NCBI GenBank assembly: GCA_031292625.1
Contig: JARLGU010000030.1
Span: 62,001 to 126,000, forward strand
Reading direction: 5' to 3'
Length of the DNA stretch: 64,000 nt
From: Capsulimonadaceae bacterium
GTDB lineage: Bacteria; Armatimonadota; Armatimonadia; Armatimonadales; Capsulimonadaceae
Shown: piece after piece, positions 50,617-59,906 of the stretch
Position numbering within the stretch: the stretch's first letter is position 1
Layout of the letters: the number at the start of each line of letters is the position of its first letter
Notes under the pieces: model-generated
What the model saw: only the letters and a program-made list of their open reading frames with translations
Databases searched by the model: none
Told to the model about the DNA's origin: nothing
Program-made: the position numbers and the translations under genes

Positions 50617-51423
50617 TCAAATGGGGCTGAAAGTCGCTGCTATCGTTGTGTCCGAGCACAGAGTGCCGGCCGCCGTGCCACCCGTTCCGCAACTCGATGG
50701 CGACGATGCGGTAGAGCCGGCGTAGACGGAATTAGGCATCAGCCACTTGACGTGACCATCGGACATAATGAAGTTCGAGCCACCGGAATGGACCCCTAGC
50801 GGCCCCGTGAAGTGACTTGTATACGGGTCTGTTGTCGTATTCGTGCTGTGGTTGCGCAGATAGCCAGTCGCATAAATCGTCTTATTCGGGTCCAACGCGC
50901 CGTACGGGTTGTAGCCCGCCCCAACCCCGTTACCATTAGGAGACGCATAGCTCGTCAGGTCTTTGGTCACATCTACCGGCGTGCAGCCTTGCACTTCCGC
51001 AAACAAGACCGTCTTGGCAGGCGAGCTAAGCTGCGCCATTGACTTTGGAGCGGGACCATCCGGCTGGTTCTGAACAGCCGGGGGCGCAAAGTCCATGTTG
51101 TAGCAGTAAGAAACGACTCCATTGCCCAAGGTCGTGTCGCTCGGGCAAACGAATACGTTGACCGACTTCACGTAAGGATAGACCTGCCCCGCCCAGCCGC
51201 CGCCCTGTCCATAGGGGTTGGTCCCGCCAGGAAACATCTCGTCGTAATCCTGGCAATACTGGATGATCGACAGGCCGATTTGCTTGACGTTGCTCGAGCA
51301 GGCCGACTGCCGCGCCTTTTCGCGCGCTGTCGCGAACACCGGAAATAGAATTGCTGCCAAAATCGCAATTATTGCAATGACAACGAGCAACTCAATAAGA
51401 GTGAACGCCACTTTTCTAATCAT
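50617..51423 (-). CDS. prepilin-type protein with H-X9-DG motif (P8)
   Basis: MIRKVA then [20 protein letters not shown] (Ala at -1). It continues [39 protein letters not shown] and [16 protein letters not shown], and ends ATFSPI. It is a close sister of P4 at 30990. It is the first gene of its transcript: no regulator gene lies upstream, only the end of the neighbouring heparinase. Its promoter carries the operator of the LacI that accompanies P4. The beta-helix enzyme follows after 29 nt. Confidence 0.9.
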   Translation of the reverse strand: MIRKVAFTLIELLVVIAIIAILAAILFPVFATAREKARQSACSSNVKQIGLSIIQYCQDYDEMFPGGTNPYGQGGGWAGQVYPYVKSVNVFVCPSDTTLGNGVVSYCYNMDFAPPAVQNQPDGPAPKSMAQLSSPAKTVLFAEVQGCTPVDVTKDLTSYASPNGNGVGAGYNPYGALDPNKTIYATGYLRNHSTNTTTDPYTSHFTGPLGVHSGGSNFIMSDGHVKWLMPNSVYAGSTASSPSSCGTGGTAAGTLCSDTTIAATFSPI

Positions 51424-51546
51424 CCTGTTCGACCTCGGCTCAACCCAGCGTAGATGGGTTGCGTTCAGATAGGCGCAATGCGACCACTGCCGCCAATTTC
51501 GACATCATCGCTACGGCCACCTAGACCAATCTGTCACACCAGACTA

Positions 51547-51588
51547 GTTACACGTGAATATTGTAAGGCAACATCGGGAAAATGTCAA
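51547..51588 (-). promoter_or_regulatory. P8-beta-helix promoter carrying the remote LacI operator
   Basis: On the minus strand TTGACA (51588-51583) and TACAAT (51565-51560) are 17 bp apart. GTTACACGTGAATATT at 51547-51562 is identical to 32805-32820 and in the same position relative to the -10 box. The 5' leader is about 130 nt. Confidence 0.8.
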
Positions 51589-51620
51589 GCGATTTACTGA
51601 CGAACTTTGAGATCGCGGCG

Positions 51621-51665
51621 CAAACAAACGGGCGGATTCGAGATTATCGCACCTCGATCCGCCCG
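51621..51665 (-). terminator. terminator of the type B heparinase (copy 2)
   Basis: Same hairpin and TTTGTTTG tail as at 44045-44090, located 26 nt past the stop of copy 2. Confidence 0.8.
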
Positions 51666-51690
51666 CTCATCAGCGCCTAATTCGCCAATC

Positions 51691-53838
51691 CTACCCCGCC
51701 GCAAAGTGCAGCGGCTTCCCGCCGACTCCGTCCACCACCATCTCGCCGCTCGCCGTCAGCGAGACCGCGATCTTCGCGCCGCCGGTCAGCGAAACGAGCG
51801 CGCTCAGCGGACCGTCGCCCGCCCCCGGGGTCACCGACGCCACCTTCGGCGCATCGCCAAGCTTGTACGGCGAAAAGGCGTACAAGAAGTGCACGGGGCC
51901 AGTCCCCTTGCGCGTGTAGTAGACGCAAGGGCGCGCTCCCGTATCGGTTGCGCTCTTCGCCGTCGGAAGCCAGCCCTGAACGAACGGCTGCGTCTGCCCC
52001 GTGATGATCCGCGCGCTCAGATCCGCCGTCGAGAGCGGGATGATCGCAAGGTTCGCGAGGTGCTTGTTCTCTGTCGTCACCGTGTTCGTCGCCGCGTCGA
52101 CGACGGCAGACGGCGCATCCAGGTGGAACGTGCTCTCGTACGCGTGCTCGGCCGTATCGGCCGGAACCAGGCTGTCGACGACGATCCAGACATCGGGCTT
52201 CACGAAGAGAATCCGTCGCGTGTGAACGACGTTCTTGAGGCGCTTCGGCCCCCAACCCTCGATCGGCTCCCTGCCGTACGACGCGCTCACGTAGTCGTAC
52301 TCAGGCTTCGTCTCCCAGACCAGCGCGGCCGGAGCCTTCCCGACGTACGCGCCGGAGCTGTCCTGCCCCGCACGATGCTGTTCGAGGCCGTCGACGTGGA
52401 TCACATTATGTCCGCGCGCGGAGATCACGTACTTGCGCATCTCCGAGAAGTCGTACTGATACGTCCCCGCATCGTGAACGAGTTGGCGGCCAAACGCATT
52501 GAGCGTGAACGTCAGCTTGTCCTCATGCTGGTGTCCGAGCCCGAACGGTCCACAATCCATCAGCAGGAACGACGCATCCGAATCCCATCCGGTGCGCATT
52601 GACGCCCAACCGGCCCACGGCAACAGGTGCGACGTCTCCTTCGGCGCGACGCCTTCCTTGCCGTCGGCGGCGAAGTACTTCCAGTCAGCGCGATCCGGAA
52701 AGAGCTTAAGCGCATTGTTAAGCAAACCGCGAATGTTCACCTGGCCGGAATCGTTAAGAGGAGGCACGATCCGCGTTGGCGCGGACGCCAACATCATGGC
52801 CGCGTACATGTTCTCAACACGCCCCAGGTATCCCTCCGGCGTCTCGTACCCTTCAAGCTTCGCAAGGTTTAGCACGCCAGCCAGATCATCGATGCAAACG
52901 CAATGGTAACCCGGCGCCAGTTCCGTCTCGAAGCCGTCCGGATAGACATCCAACCTGGAACGCTCATCTAAAAGGGCGAGCGCGTTTGTCCGCCACGCAT
53001 TCGCAGCGGCAAATTCCGGGAAAAGCGCACCGACCGTAAACAGGCCAGTCGACTCCGTAAACAACCAGTTGCCGTGTTGAACATGGCAGGCATTCAGGTA
53101 CTCGGCATGCTGCCGGAACGAATTCACCATACTCAACAGAACGTCGTCAGGGAATACATCCGGTTGCCTCAATAAGCGGAAATAGATTTCGGGCCACATG
53201 TCGCCAGCGCGAATTCCCGCCTCAAGCGTACGCCACGTCGATCCGGGGCCGTTGGCTGCACGGGCCGGCGGCGGGTTCTTGGCGATCCAATCGCCTATCT
53301 CGCCGACAAGTTCCGTAACGTATTTTTTGTCCCCCGTCGCGTCGTACGCCGCGGCGAGCGGTCCCCACCAGTAATGCCGGTTGAGCTGCCAGGTCCACTC
53401 ATAGTTGAGCGCATGCGTCGAACCGGGTTGGGCAGTCGGATTGAAGGTCCAATCGATCGGTCCGCTGAACGTGTAGGGTATGCCGACAACGGAAACATGG
53501 TGAACGAGCGCGTCGTCCGCGGCGCGGCGTCCGTTGTCGCTGACGGTCTTCGGGGGAGTAGAAGGATCGAAGTACCAAGCAGGCTTCGTTCGCGCCCTCA
53601 AATACGCGGCGAACGCCGTGCGCGCTGACGCAAAGTCGCCGCGAGCATAGGCAGAGCGCACCGTTTCTAGACCGGGACGCTTCAAATCAAGCGACGCCAG
53701 CAAAGCGTCATCTGGATTGCTGCTAGCAAATACGGGACGCAAGCCGTCTCCAATCGCAACTGCGAATGCGGATCCTGCGGCATCGATTAAGAATTTCCGG
53801 CGGGAAACGCGCGGAATATGGAGATCGTGGTTGTCCAT
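51691..53838 (-). CDS. heparinase II/III-like polysaccharide lyase, Tat-exported (type B, copy 2)
   Basis: 715 residues from ATG 53838 (AAAGGA 8 nt upstream). VSRRKFLIDAAGSAFAVAIG is a Tat signal with the full SRRKFL consensus. The architecture is as in copy 1: alpha-toroid (LNRHYWWGPLAAAYDATGD, WRTLEAGIRAGDMWPEIY), then beta-sandwich with WAGWASMRTGWDSDASFLL, GPFGLGHQHEDKLTF and ARGHNVIHVDG. The C-terminal region and terminator are almost identical to copy 1; the N-terminal half is much more diverged, so the pair is mosaic. It is the enzyme of the LacI-P9 unit, 16 nt after P9. Confidence 0.87.
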   Translation of the reverse strand: MDNHDLHIPRVSRRKFLIDAAGSAFAVAIGDGLRPVFASSNPDDALLASLDLKRPGLETVRSAYARGDFASARTAFAAYLRARTKPAWYFDPSTPPKTVSDNGRRAADDALVHHVSVVGIPYTFSGPIDWTFNPTAQPGSTHALNYEWTWQLNRHYWWGPLAAAYDATGDKKYVTELVGEIGDWIAKNPPPARAANGPGSTWRTLEAGIRAGDMWPEIYFRLLRQPDVFPDDVLLSMVNSFRQHAEYLNACHVQHGNWLFTESTGLFTVGALFPEFAAANAWRTNALALLDERSRLDVYPDGFETELAPGYHCVCIDDLAGVLNLAKLEGYETPEGYLGRVENMYAAMMLASAPTRIVPPLNDSGQVNIRGLLNNALKLFPDRADWKYFAADGKEGVAPKETSHLLPWAGWASMRTGWDSDASFLLMDCGPFGLGHQHEDKLTFTLNAFGRQLVHDAGTYQYDFSEMRKYVISARGHNVIHVDGLEQHRAGQDSSGAYVGKAPAALVWETKPEYDYVSASYGREPIEGWGPKRLKNVVHTRRILFVKPDVWIVVDSLVPADTAEHAYESTFHLDAPSAVVDAATNTVTTENKHLANLAIIPLSTADLSARIITGQTQPFVQGWLPTAKSATDTGARPCVYYTRKGTGPVHFLYAFSPYKLGDAPKVASVTPGAGDGPLSALVSLTGGAKIAVSLTASGEMVVDGVGGKPLHFAAG

Positions 53839-53854
53839 GAAGACAATCCTTTCG

Positions 53855-54619
53855 TTAAGTTCCGTCATAAAGCGGCTTGTCAACACCGTTGTTCCATAAG
53901 GTCCAAGGGTTGCTCACCCATTTGACGTGATAGTCGCAATACAGAATATTCACGCCGCCCGAGTGCCGGCCGTAAGGAACTTGGGACGGCGATGACGGCG
54001 CCCAAGTAAGGCAGCTCGAGAGACTGGTTCCACCGCCGTTGCTCAAGGCGCCTGGCAGCGTAAAGTTCTGCGCCCATCCGCAGAGTCCGTTATTCTTCGG
54101 CGAGTACATCGTACCGCCGCCGGAGACATTGTGCGTGTCATCGGCGACAAGCATCATGAGCGCGGGATACTGCACGACCGACATCTGCTTGATCGACAAC
54201 ATAATCAGGTAGCTGTTTAGCCCGTAGCCCATGGAGCCCTGTTTGAGATTGCTGTCGTCTTCGTCGGGACAAAAGGCGACCTGTGTGCTTTTGAGGTAGG
54301 GCAGAAGCAGGCTCTGCTTTCCCGGAATATCCATCCACATCACCTGGTTGGCCCCGTAGACGCCTGGGTTCTGATTCGGCGCGACGCAGCGCGGAAAAAA
54401 GTTCTCGTCATAATCCTGTATATACTGATTTGCGGCAAGGCCAATCTGCTTGAGATTACTCGTGCAGGTCGATTGCCTCGCCTTCTCACGGGCGGTTGCA
54501 AAAACAGGAAATAGAATTGCCGCTAATATCGCAATTACAGCTATAACAACGAGCAATTCAATAAGTGTAAATCCGATGATCGCCCTATTATGGACGTTAA
54601 GTATACGAGTTCGGTTCAT
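53855..54619 (-). CDS. prepilin-type protein, H-X9-DY variant (P9)
   Basis: The leader [16 protein letters not shown] is followed by [20 protein letters not shown]. It continues [39 protein letters not shown] in sister form (MMLVADDT) and [16 protein letters not shown], with Tyr in place of the motif Gly, and ends PLYDGT. AAAGGAG 8 nt before ATG 54619 fixes the start. It is the sister of P6; both follow sister LacI genes, but P9 precedes a type B heparinase and P6 a type A one. Confidence 0.9.
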   Translation of the reverse strand: MNRTRILNVHNRAIIGFTLIELLVVIAVIAILAAILFPVFATAREKARQSTCTSNLKQIGLAANQYIQDYDENFFPRCVAPNQNPGVYGANQVMWMDIPGKQSLLLPYLKSTQVAFCPDEDDSNLKQGSMGYGLNSYLIMLSIKQMSVVQYPALMMLVADDTHNVSGGGTMYSPKNNGLCGWAQNFTLPGALSNGGGTSLSSCLTWAPSSPSQVPYGRHSGGVNILYCDYHVKWVSNPWTLWNNGVDKPLYDGT

Positions 54620-54673
54620 ATGATTCGCTCCTTTCATCCGTCGCCCCCCGAAAGCCTCGTTCAGGATGAAGCA

Positions 54674-55675
54674 TCAGGTCGTTTCGCCAACGATCAGGCT
54701 GCTCGGAATACGTATCTGCCGCGGTTCCGATTCCCGCGCATTCTCAAGGCGGTTGACCATTACGGATGCCGCCGCTTTCGCAAGAGCATCCACCGGACAC
54801 AAAACCGAAGTAAGCGGCCGATCGAGCATTTGTCCCTCATCGATGCCGTCAAATCCAACGATCGCGAGATCCGACGGTATCGACAGTCCGCCGCGCAGCG
54901 CTCCGTGATAGAGGCCGATTGCCGCATTGTCGCCAGTGACGAACACGGCTTCCGGCCGCCGGCCTGGATCGCGCCTCGCAAGCTCCTCGCCAAGCTTGCG
55001 TCCCACAGCCTGCCGATTTTCGTCGTAATCGAGGGGGATATGTTCCACCTCGACCCCAAAGTCCCGGCAGCACGCGACATAGGCAGGCCAGCGCACATCC
55101 GGCACGGATCGCGCGATATCAATCTCTGGTATAACGCAAGCGATGCGACGGTACCCGCGTTCGACGAGATGAGCCATGGCCAGCCGCGTGCCGCCCGCGA
55201 GATCGAAGCCGATAAACTCGGCATCGTCGTCCGCCTGATAGCCAATGTAAACGACCGGCGTCGCTCCGATTCTGGAACCGATGATATGCTCGATGTTCGC
55301 CTTAAAAGGACACCAGGCAATAACGCCATCAACGGGAAGCATGCCGACATCCTCCCGCGCGCGATAAACATTCGGCTTGAGGATCGTGAATAGCCGGTAC
55401 CCAAGCGCGGCGACGGCCTGTTCGACAGCCGCCGCGATGCTCGTATAAAACGGGTTGCGCACGCCCAGGGTTATCAGCGCAAGCGCCTTATTCGGTTTGC
55501 CCAGCAACTGCCGCGCGAAAGCGTTTGGCCTGTAGCCCAATTCGTCGGCGATCCGGCGCACCCGCTCCTGCGTCCCGGCAGCAATTCCGGCGGATTGGTT
55601 TCCGTTGAGGACGTGCGATACCGTTCCAACCGAAACTTTTGCGACCGCGGCAATGTCCGCAAGCGAAACCGGCAT
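54674..55675 (-). CDS. LacI family regulator (sister of the one at 42886)
   Basis: HTH LADIAAVAKVSVGTVSHVLNG, hinge region YRPNAFARQLLGKPNKALA, core NPFYTSIAAAVEQAVAALGY, LVERGYRRIACVIPEID, AVFVTGDNAAIGLYHGALRG and LAIVGFDGIDEGQMLD. It shares long blocks with the LacI at 42886. It controls the P9-heparinase pair and probably itself: a CACAA-n4-TTGTG palindrome lies downstream of its -10 box. The operator differs from the GTTAAC type of its sister, which implies diverged DNA specificity. Confidence 0.92.
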   Translation of the reverse strand: MPVSLADIAAVAKVSVGTVSHVLNGNQSAGIAAGTQERVRRIADELGYRPNAFARQLLGKPNKALALITLGVRNPFYTSIAAAVEQAVAALGYRLFTILKPNVYRAREDVGMLPVDGVIAWCPFKANIEHIIGSRIGATPVVYIGYQADDDAEFIGFDLAGGTRLAMAHLVERGYRRIACVIPEIDIARSVPDVRWPAYVACCRDFGVEVEHIPLDYDENRQAVGRKLGEELARRDPGRRPEAVFVTGDNAAIGLYHGALRGGLSIPSDLAIVGFDGIDEGQMLDRPLTSVLCPVDALAKAAASVMVNRLENARESEPRQIRIPSSLIVGETT

Positions 55676-55721
55676 CGTTATCTCCAGTCGGATGGGTGAG
55701 GCAATATCACCTAAAAAACGC

Positions 55722-55772
55722 TACCACAAAGCCTTGTGATAATAGATTACTACATTCCTAACTGTCTGTCAA
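55722..55772 (-). promoter_or_regulatory. LacI-P9-heparinase promoter with operator
   Basis: On the minus strand TTGACA (55772-55767) and TAATCT (55749-55744) are 17 bp apart. The palindrome CACAA-AGCC-TTGTG (55725-55738, with further outer matches to 55722 and 55741) lies at the start point. Confidence 0.7.
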
Positions 55773-55832
55773 GTAACAGCTGCCGCAATCTAGTTCGCCC
55801 CCCAATTACCAAAATCTAGAAAGCGATAGACC

Positions 55833-55893
55833 TTGACATGCGGTCCATGGGGTGTTATTATAGTTACCAAACCGGTTTGCCAATCCGGTTTGG
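55833..55893 (+). promoter_or_regulatory. LacI-P10 promoter with tandem CCGG operators
   Basis: TTGACA (55833-55838) and TATTAT (55856-55861) are 17 bp apart. Just downstream are CAAACCGGTTTG (perfect, 55868-55879) and CCAATCCGGTTTGG (one mismatch, 55880-55893), end to end with centres 13 bp apart. Both have the central CG typical of LacI operators. Confidence 0.8.
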
Positions 55894-55906
55894 TTAATAG
55901 AAATCC

Positions 55907-57031
55907 ATGAGATACGACGCGGTTCAACCAGACACGAACGGGAAAGGCGCATTTCATCGCGCAACGATTAGAGATGTCGCCGCAAAAGCAGGCGTCTCTA
56001 TTACGACCGTCTCCCATTTCGTATCCGGTCGAGAGGGCGCCTGTTCAACGACCACGGCGGAGCGCATTCGAAGCGCAATCGCCGAAGTGCGCTACGTGCC
56101 GAACGCCACCGCAAAGGAACTCGGGCAGAAGTTCAGTAGAACGGTTGGGATCTGTCTGGGGAACCCCGTGGTCGAAGACTTCGAGGACCGGGGAACCTAC
56201 GCACATCGAGTCTGGAAAGGCGTAATCAAAGCGGCCGACCGCAATGACTACCTTCTGCTCCACTATCCTCAATCAGTACGGTTCGGGCAATCGATCGATG
56301 CGTTTGTAAACGGGAAGGCCGATGGAGTCATCATCGCGTCACATCAAGGCGATCCGCGCCCAAGCATCATTTGGGACTTCGGCGTGCCGGTTGTCGCAGT
56401 CGTCCAAAATAGCGACATCCCGGCTGGGATCGGCGCGGTATACGCCGATGAAAGCGTCACCGTGGACACCGCACTCACGCATCTCTGGAATATCGGGCAC
56501 AGACGAATAGCGCATATTACGGGGCCCGTAGAAAAATTCCTGATGCCGAATGGATGGCTAACGGATCCCATCGACATCGCAATCTGGCGTCGCGATGCTT
56601 ATGTCGCGTGGATGAAGCAGCGTGACGCATTCCTACCCCAATTCGTGGTCGACGGTCATTCCTGGGAAGGCGTCGACATACCGCTCGCCGTCCGCGCGCT
56701 CTATCAACTGCCAGATCGGCCGACCGCCATTTTCTGCGCCAACGATGTCATTGCGCTTCAGACGATAGAGGCGGCTAGCGATCTGGGATGGCGAGTTCCT
56801 GACGAGCTGTCAGTTGTTGGCGTCGACAACCTTGACGCCAGCGCAAGTTCGTCGCCGGCGTTGTCTACTGTCGAAGTGGCTGGCGAGGAAATCGGCGAGC
56901 AAGCCATGGAACTGCTGCTTTCCCTGATCTCTGGGAAGCCAGTGCCATCTCTTAGAGTCGTCGTGAAAGGCTGCCGCCTGATGGAACGCGACAGCACTGC
57001 CCCATATGGGCCGGGTCATACCGGCCAATAA
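55907..57031 (+). CDS. LacI family regulator
   Basis: An N-terminal extension of ~18 residues precedes the [27 protein letters not shown]. The core has [62 protein letters not shown] and [12 protein letters not shown]. It is a sugar-responsive repressor by family. The ATG at 55907 lies about 14 nt after the second operator. It is followed 19 nt later by P10, but no enzyme gene follows, so its target enzyme must be elsewhere or absent. Confidence 0.9.
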   Translation: MRYDAVQPDTNGKGAFHRATIRDVAAKAGVSITTVSHFVSGREGACSTTTAERIRSAIAEVRYVPNATAKELGQKFSRTVGICLGNPVVEDFEDRGTYAHRVWKGVIKAADRNDYLLLHYPQSVRFGQSIDAFVNGKADGVIIASHQGDPRPSIIWDFGVPVVAVVQNSDIPAGIGAVYADESVTVDTALTHLWNIGHRRIAHITGPVEKFLMPNGWLTDPIDIAIWRRDAYVAWMKQRDAFLPQFVVDGHSWEGVDIPLAVRALYQLPDRPTAIFCANDVIALQTIEAASDLGWRVPDELSVVGVDNLDASASSSPALSTVEVAGEEIGEQAMELLLSLISGKPVPSLRVVVKGCRLMERDSTAPYGPGHTGQ

Positions 57032-57050
57032 TCAAGAGGAGACTCGAACG

Positions 57051-57938
57051 ATGAAAAACCGTTCAATAGCAAGACAAACTCATACACTCGGATTCACGCT
57101 TATAGAGCTATTAGTAGTTATTGCTATCATTGCCATCCTTGCCGCAATTCTGTTTCCTGTCTTTGCGCAGGCGCGAGAAAAGGCGCGGACCACAGCCTGC
57201 CTGAGCAATATGAAGCAGATGGGATTGGCTTGGGTTCAATATACCCAGGACTACGACGAATACGTTCCGTGCGGAATGTCAGACTGGACAATCGGCGGAA
57301 GCGGCTGGGCGTCTCAGCTATATCCCTATGTCAAGAGCACAAAGGCGTTCATCTGCCCGAGCGACACGTTCGCTCAAGCATCGTGCTCGTACGGCATCAA
57401 CGGCAACATGGTGCCGCTATGCTGCGGCTACAACGGCTCGGCGGCGGAGCCGCCTGCTCCCTGGCCGATTTCCAAGTTCACGGCCCCGGCCAAGACGATC
57501 GCGCTTTTCGAGGTGACAGGCAGCGGACCGTTCGATATCTCGTCGCCGTCGTACCTGCAGCCGGGCAACACGTCATCGGCGGTCGGATTCGGCCTTGGAG
57601 GCCAGTACCAAATGCAGGGGACCGGGTGCGACTGCGGCTCGGGCACTCCGACGCTTGCATACGCTACCGGACTCTACCCCTTCCTTCTCGCCTATAGTTC
57701 AGGAACATATTCAACCGACTTTGCGCCCAATGCACGCCATCAACTGGGTTCAAACTACCTTTTGGCTGACGGCCACGCCAAATGGCTTCGCCCAGAGCTA
57801 GTATCGCCCGGCTACAACCCTGTTACAGCCTCCAGTCCGCCGGCGTTCAATCAGACGGCGACGAGCTCATGGGCCGCCGGAACAAGCGGCAACCTGATGT
57901 CGGGAACGCCAGCGTCGGCGACGTATAGCATCCTGTAA
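57051..57938 (+). CDS. prepilin-type protein with H-X9-DG motif (P10)
   Basis: The leader [14 protein letters not shown] is followed by [20 protein letters not shown]. It continues [46 protein letters not shown] and [16 protein letters not shown], and ends SATYSIL. The FAQAREKAR segment and general layout make it nearest to P5. GAGGAG 9 nt before ATG 57051 fixes the start. It has no enzyme partner; the next gene is a convergent AraC regulator. Confidence 0.9.
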   Translation: MKNRSIARQTHTLGFTLIELLVVIAIIAILAAILFPVFAQAREKARTTACLSNMKQMGLAWVQYTQDYDEYVPCGMSDWTIGGSGWASQLYPYVKSTKAFICPSDTFAQASCSYGINGNMVPLCCGYNGSAAEPPAPWPISKFTAPAKTIALFEVTGSGPFDISSPSYLQPGNTSSAVGFGLGGQYQMQGTGCDCGSGTPTLAYATGLYPFLLAYSSGTYSTDFAPNARHQLGSNYLLADGHAKWLRPELVSPGYNPVTASSPPAFNQTATSSWAAGTSGNLMSGTPASATYSIL

Positions 57939-57995
57939 GGAAATGCCGCGGTTTGTCCATAAAAAGACGGTGATCGCAATTCTCCCTCCGGCCTC

Positions 57996-58883
57996 TCATC
58001 GCCCGGCGGGACCGCGTCCGTGCGCGGCGACATACACGCGGTAGAACTGGGCGTAGCTGCCGAAGCCTGCTTCCAGGGCAGCCGCCGCGAGGTTCAGATA
58101 CGGAGCGCGCTCCCGCAAACGATGGAAGCGCTCAAGCCGTTGCGCGTTGCGGAAGGCGGCAATGGGTACGCCGACCTGGGCGCGGAACAGGCGGCTGAGG
58201 CGGGACGCGCTCAGGCCGGTTTCCTGCGCAAGCCGCTCGATCGTCGCCCCGTCTTCTTCACCGTGCAACAGCCTCACGGCGCACTCCACGGCGGGGTGCA
58301 AGCCAATGCTGTCCGTGGCCGCCGCGCGCAGGAACGCCCGCCACGACGCCGCGGCCGCAAACTCGATCGCGCAATTATAGCTTACCGGATCGTCGATCTG
58401 CGCCTCGACCACCTCGCATAGCGCGAGCAATCGTCCGAGTTCCGCGTCGTCGACGCGCCGGACAAAACTCCCATCCGGGTCATCTTCGGCTAAAACAGCG
58501 TACTCCGCCCCGCGCTTCGCGAGCGTCCGCGCGACAACCGGGCGTGCGACAAAGACCCACATGCGAAAATCCGGCGATTCGTCGACCAGGATGTGATCCT
58601 GACCAGGGAATAGCCAGATCATTGCCCCAGGCGCGAGACGGTACCTGCGCTTGCCAACGAGGTACGCCGCGCTCCCATGAAACGCAAGGTTCATCTCCAC
58701 TTCCTCGTGCAGATGACGCGAGGCAATCCGCCCCCGATAACCGTGACGGGAAATCCTGCCGTTCAGCTCGGGCGGGATGGCGAGGAAATCCCTTCTAACG
58801 CTGGACGACGGGTATTCGCCCTTCGTGTCGCCAACCGCCTTCCGGCTATTGAAACCGGTGTTAGCTCTCTGGTGATTCGACAT
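57996..58883 (-). CDS. AraC family regulator
   Basis: 295 residues. The N-terminal half is a cupin-like sensor (HLHEEVEMNLAFHGSAAYLVG, RLAPGAMIWLFPGQDH). The C-terminal ~95 residues carry two HTHs of the AraC/XylS type (IERLAQETGLSASRLSRLFRAQVG and AALEAGFGSYAQFYRVY). The HLHEEVE metal-like motif suggests a sugar or small-molecule sensor. No ribosome site precedes ATG 58883, and the true start may be a little downstream. It is divergent from the PhyH-like gene, which it probably activates; a TTCTCA/TGAGAA repeat lies in the shared region. Confidence 0.88.
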   Translation of the reverse strand: MSNHQRANTGFNSRKAVGDTKGEYPSSSVRRDFLAIPPELNGRISRHGYRGRIASRHLHEEVEMNLAFHGSAAYLVGKRRYRLAPGAMIWLFPGQDHILVDESPDFRMWVFVARPVVARTLAKRGAEYAVLAEDDPDGSFVRRVDDAELGRLLALCEVVEAQIDDPVSYNCAIEFAAAASWRAFLRAAATDSIGLHPAVECAVRLLHGEEDGATIERLAQETGLSASRLSRLFRAQVGVPIAAFRNAQRLERFHRLRERAPYLNLAAAALEAGFGSYAQFYRVYVAAHGRGPAGR

Positions 58884-58913
58884 AAAATGATAACTAAGCC
58901 GCCTCTATGTGCG

Positions 58914-58986
58914 AAGACACGAACGCCTTCTCTCACTATAATGATAACATGGAAACGAGCGGAGAACTGTTCTCAATTCGTGAGAA
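58914..58986 (+). promoter_or_regulatory. promoter and candidate AraC site before the PhyH-like gene
   Basis: TATAAT at 58937-58942 has AAGACA 17 bp upstream (58914-58919), a weak -35 typical of an activated promoter. TTCTCA-n5-TGAGAA at 58970-58986 is a perfect inverted repeat inside the leader. Confidence 0.5.
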
Positions 58987-59025
58987 TAATCTCCGATCTC
59001 ACGTAGCATCGCTAAGGAGACCCAA

Positions 59026-59784
59026 ATGGCATCGATACCCGTGCACGCTTTCGTATCCGCCGTACAGGCCGAGCAGTACCGGACGCAAGGCTACTTCTTA
59101 CTTGAAGCCGTCATTCCCGATCGGCATATCGCGCTTCTGCGAGACGAATGCGCAAGCGCAATCGCTCGCATCCACGAACACATGGACCATGCCGGTACGG
59201 ACACGCTGGGGATCACTCACCGGAACAGCCGCTACTTCATCTCCAACCTCTCCAATGAGGGCACCCGCGTCCGTGACTTTCTTTTTAGCCCGCTCATGGC
59301 GGATATCTGCCGCGCGACCTTGGGCAATACCGCTTATCTGTTTTTCGAGCAGTACGTCGTAAAGGCTGCCGAACGTGGGATGAAGTTCAGTTGGCATCAG
59401 GACTCGGGGTATGTCCCCTACGCCCATCCTCCGTATCTGACATGCTGGTGTACGCTTGACGATGTCAATGAGGGGAACGGCACGGTCTATGTCTTGCCGT
59501 ACGATCGCGCCGGGACGCGAGAACGCGTCGAGCATAGGAAAGAAGAAGGAAGCAACGATCTCGTCGGCTATTTCGGTGACGATCCGGGAGAACCGGTAAT
59601 CGCGCCAGCGGGAAGCATCGCTGTTTTTTCAAGCACCGTATTTCATCGGAGCGGACCGAACCTGACGGACCGCATGCGGCGTATCTACCTGGCGCAGTAT
59701 TCCGCATCCCCTCTGATGACGCTTGACGGCGCACGGCCGCTCCATTCCGCGGAGCCGTTTCCACTGGATAGCCAGACAGCGTAG
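59026..59784 (+). CDS. phytanoyl-CoA dioxygenase family protein
   Basis: 252 residues. The Fe(II)/2-oxoglutarate facial triad is visible: HQD in KFSWHQDSGYVP and the distal His in STVFHRSGPNLTDRMRRIY, whose Arg would bind 2-oxoglutarate. YRTQGYFLLEAVIPD is the family's N-terminal motif. Such enzymes hydroxylate small molecules, often natural-product or osmolyte substrates, in the cytoplasm. AAGGAG lies 7 nt before the ATG. It is divergent from the AraC gene and is followed by the UroD-like gene after 122 nt, so the three probably form one pathway of unknown substrate. Confidence 0.88.
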   Translation: MASIPVHAFVSAVQAEQYRTQGYFLLEAVIPDRHIALLRDECASAIARIHEHMDHAGTDTLGITHRNSRYFISNLSNEGTRVRDFLFSPLMADICRATLGNTAYLFFEQYVVKAAERGMKFSWHQDSGYVPYAHPPYLTCWCTLDDVNEGNGTVYVLPYDRAGTRERVEHRKEEGSNDLVGYFGDDPGEPVIAPAGSIAVFSSTVFHRSGPNLTDRMRRIYLAQYSASPLMTLDGARPLHSAEPFPLDSQTA

Positions 59785-59906
59785 CCTGCGTTCGCCCAAT
59801 TGGCGATACTCAGCGAGTTGTCCTCGCGTCGTGAAGCGCAAGGGAAAAGTACATTAGCACAAAAGCGTCGTCAGCAATCTGGCGACCAGACGAAAAGAGA
59901 GAAACA

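Noticed and set aside
51607-52602. 331-aa plus-strand ORF, and the similar 44092-44901 ORF
   Set aside because: Antisense shadows of the two type B heparinases; their likeness to each other only reflects the duplicated sequence.
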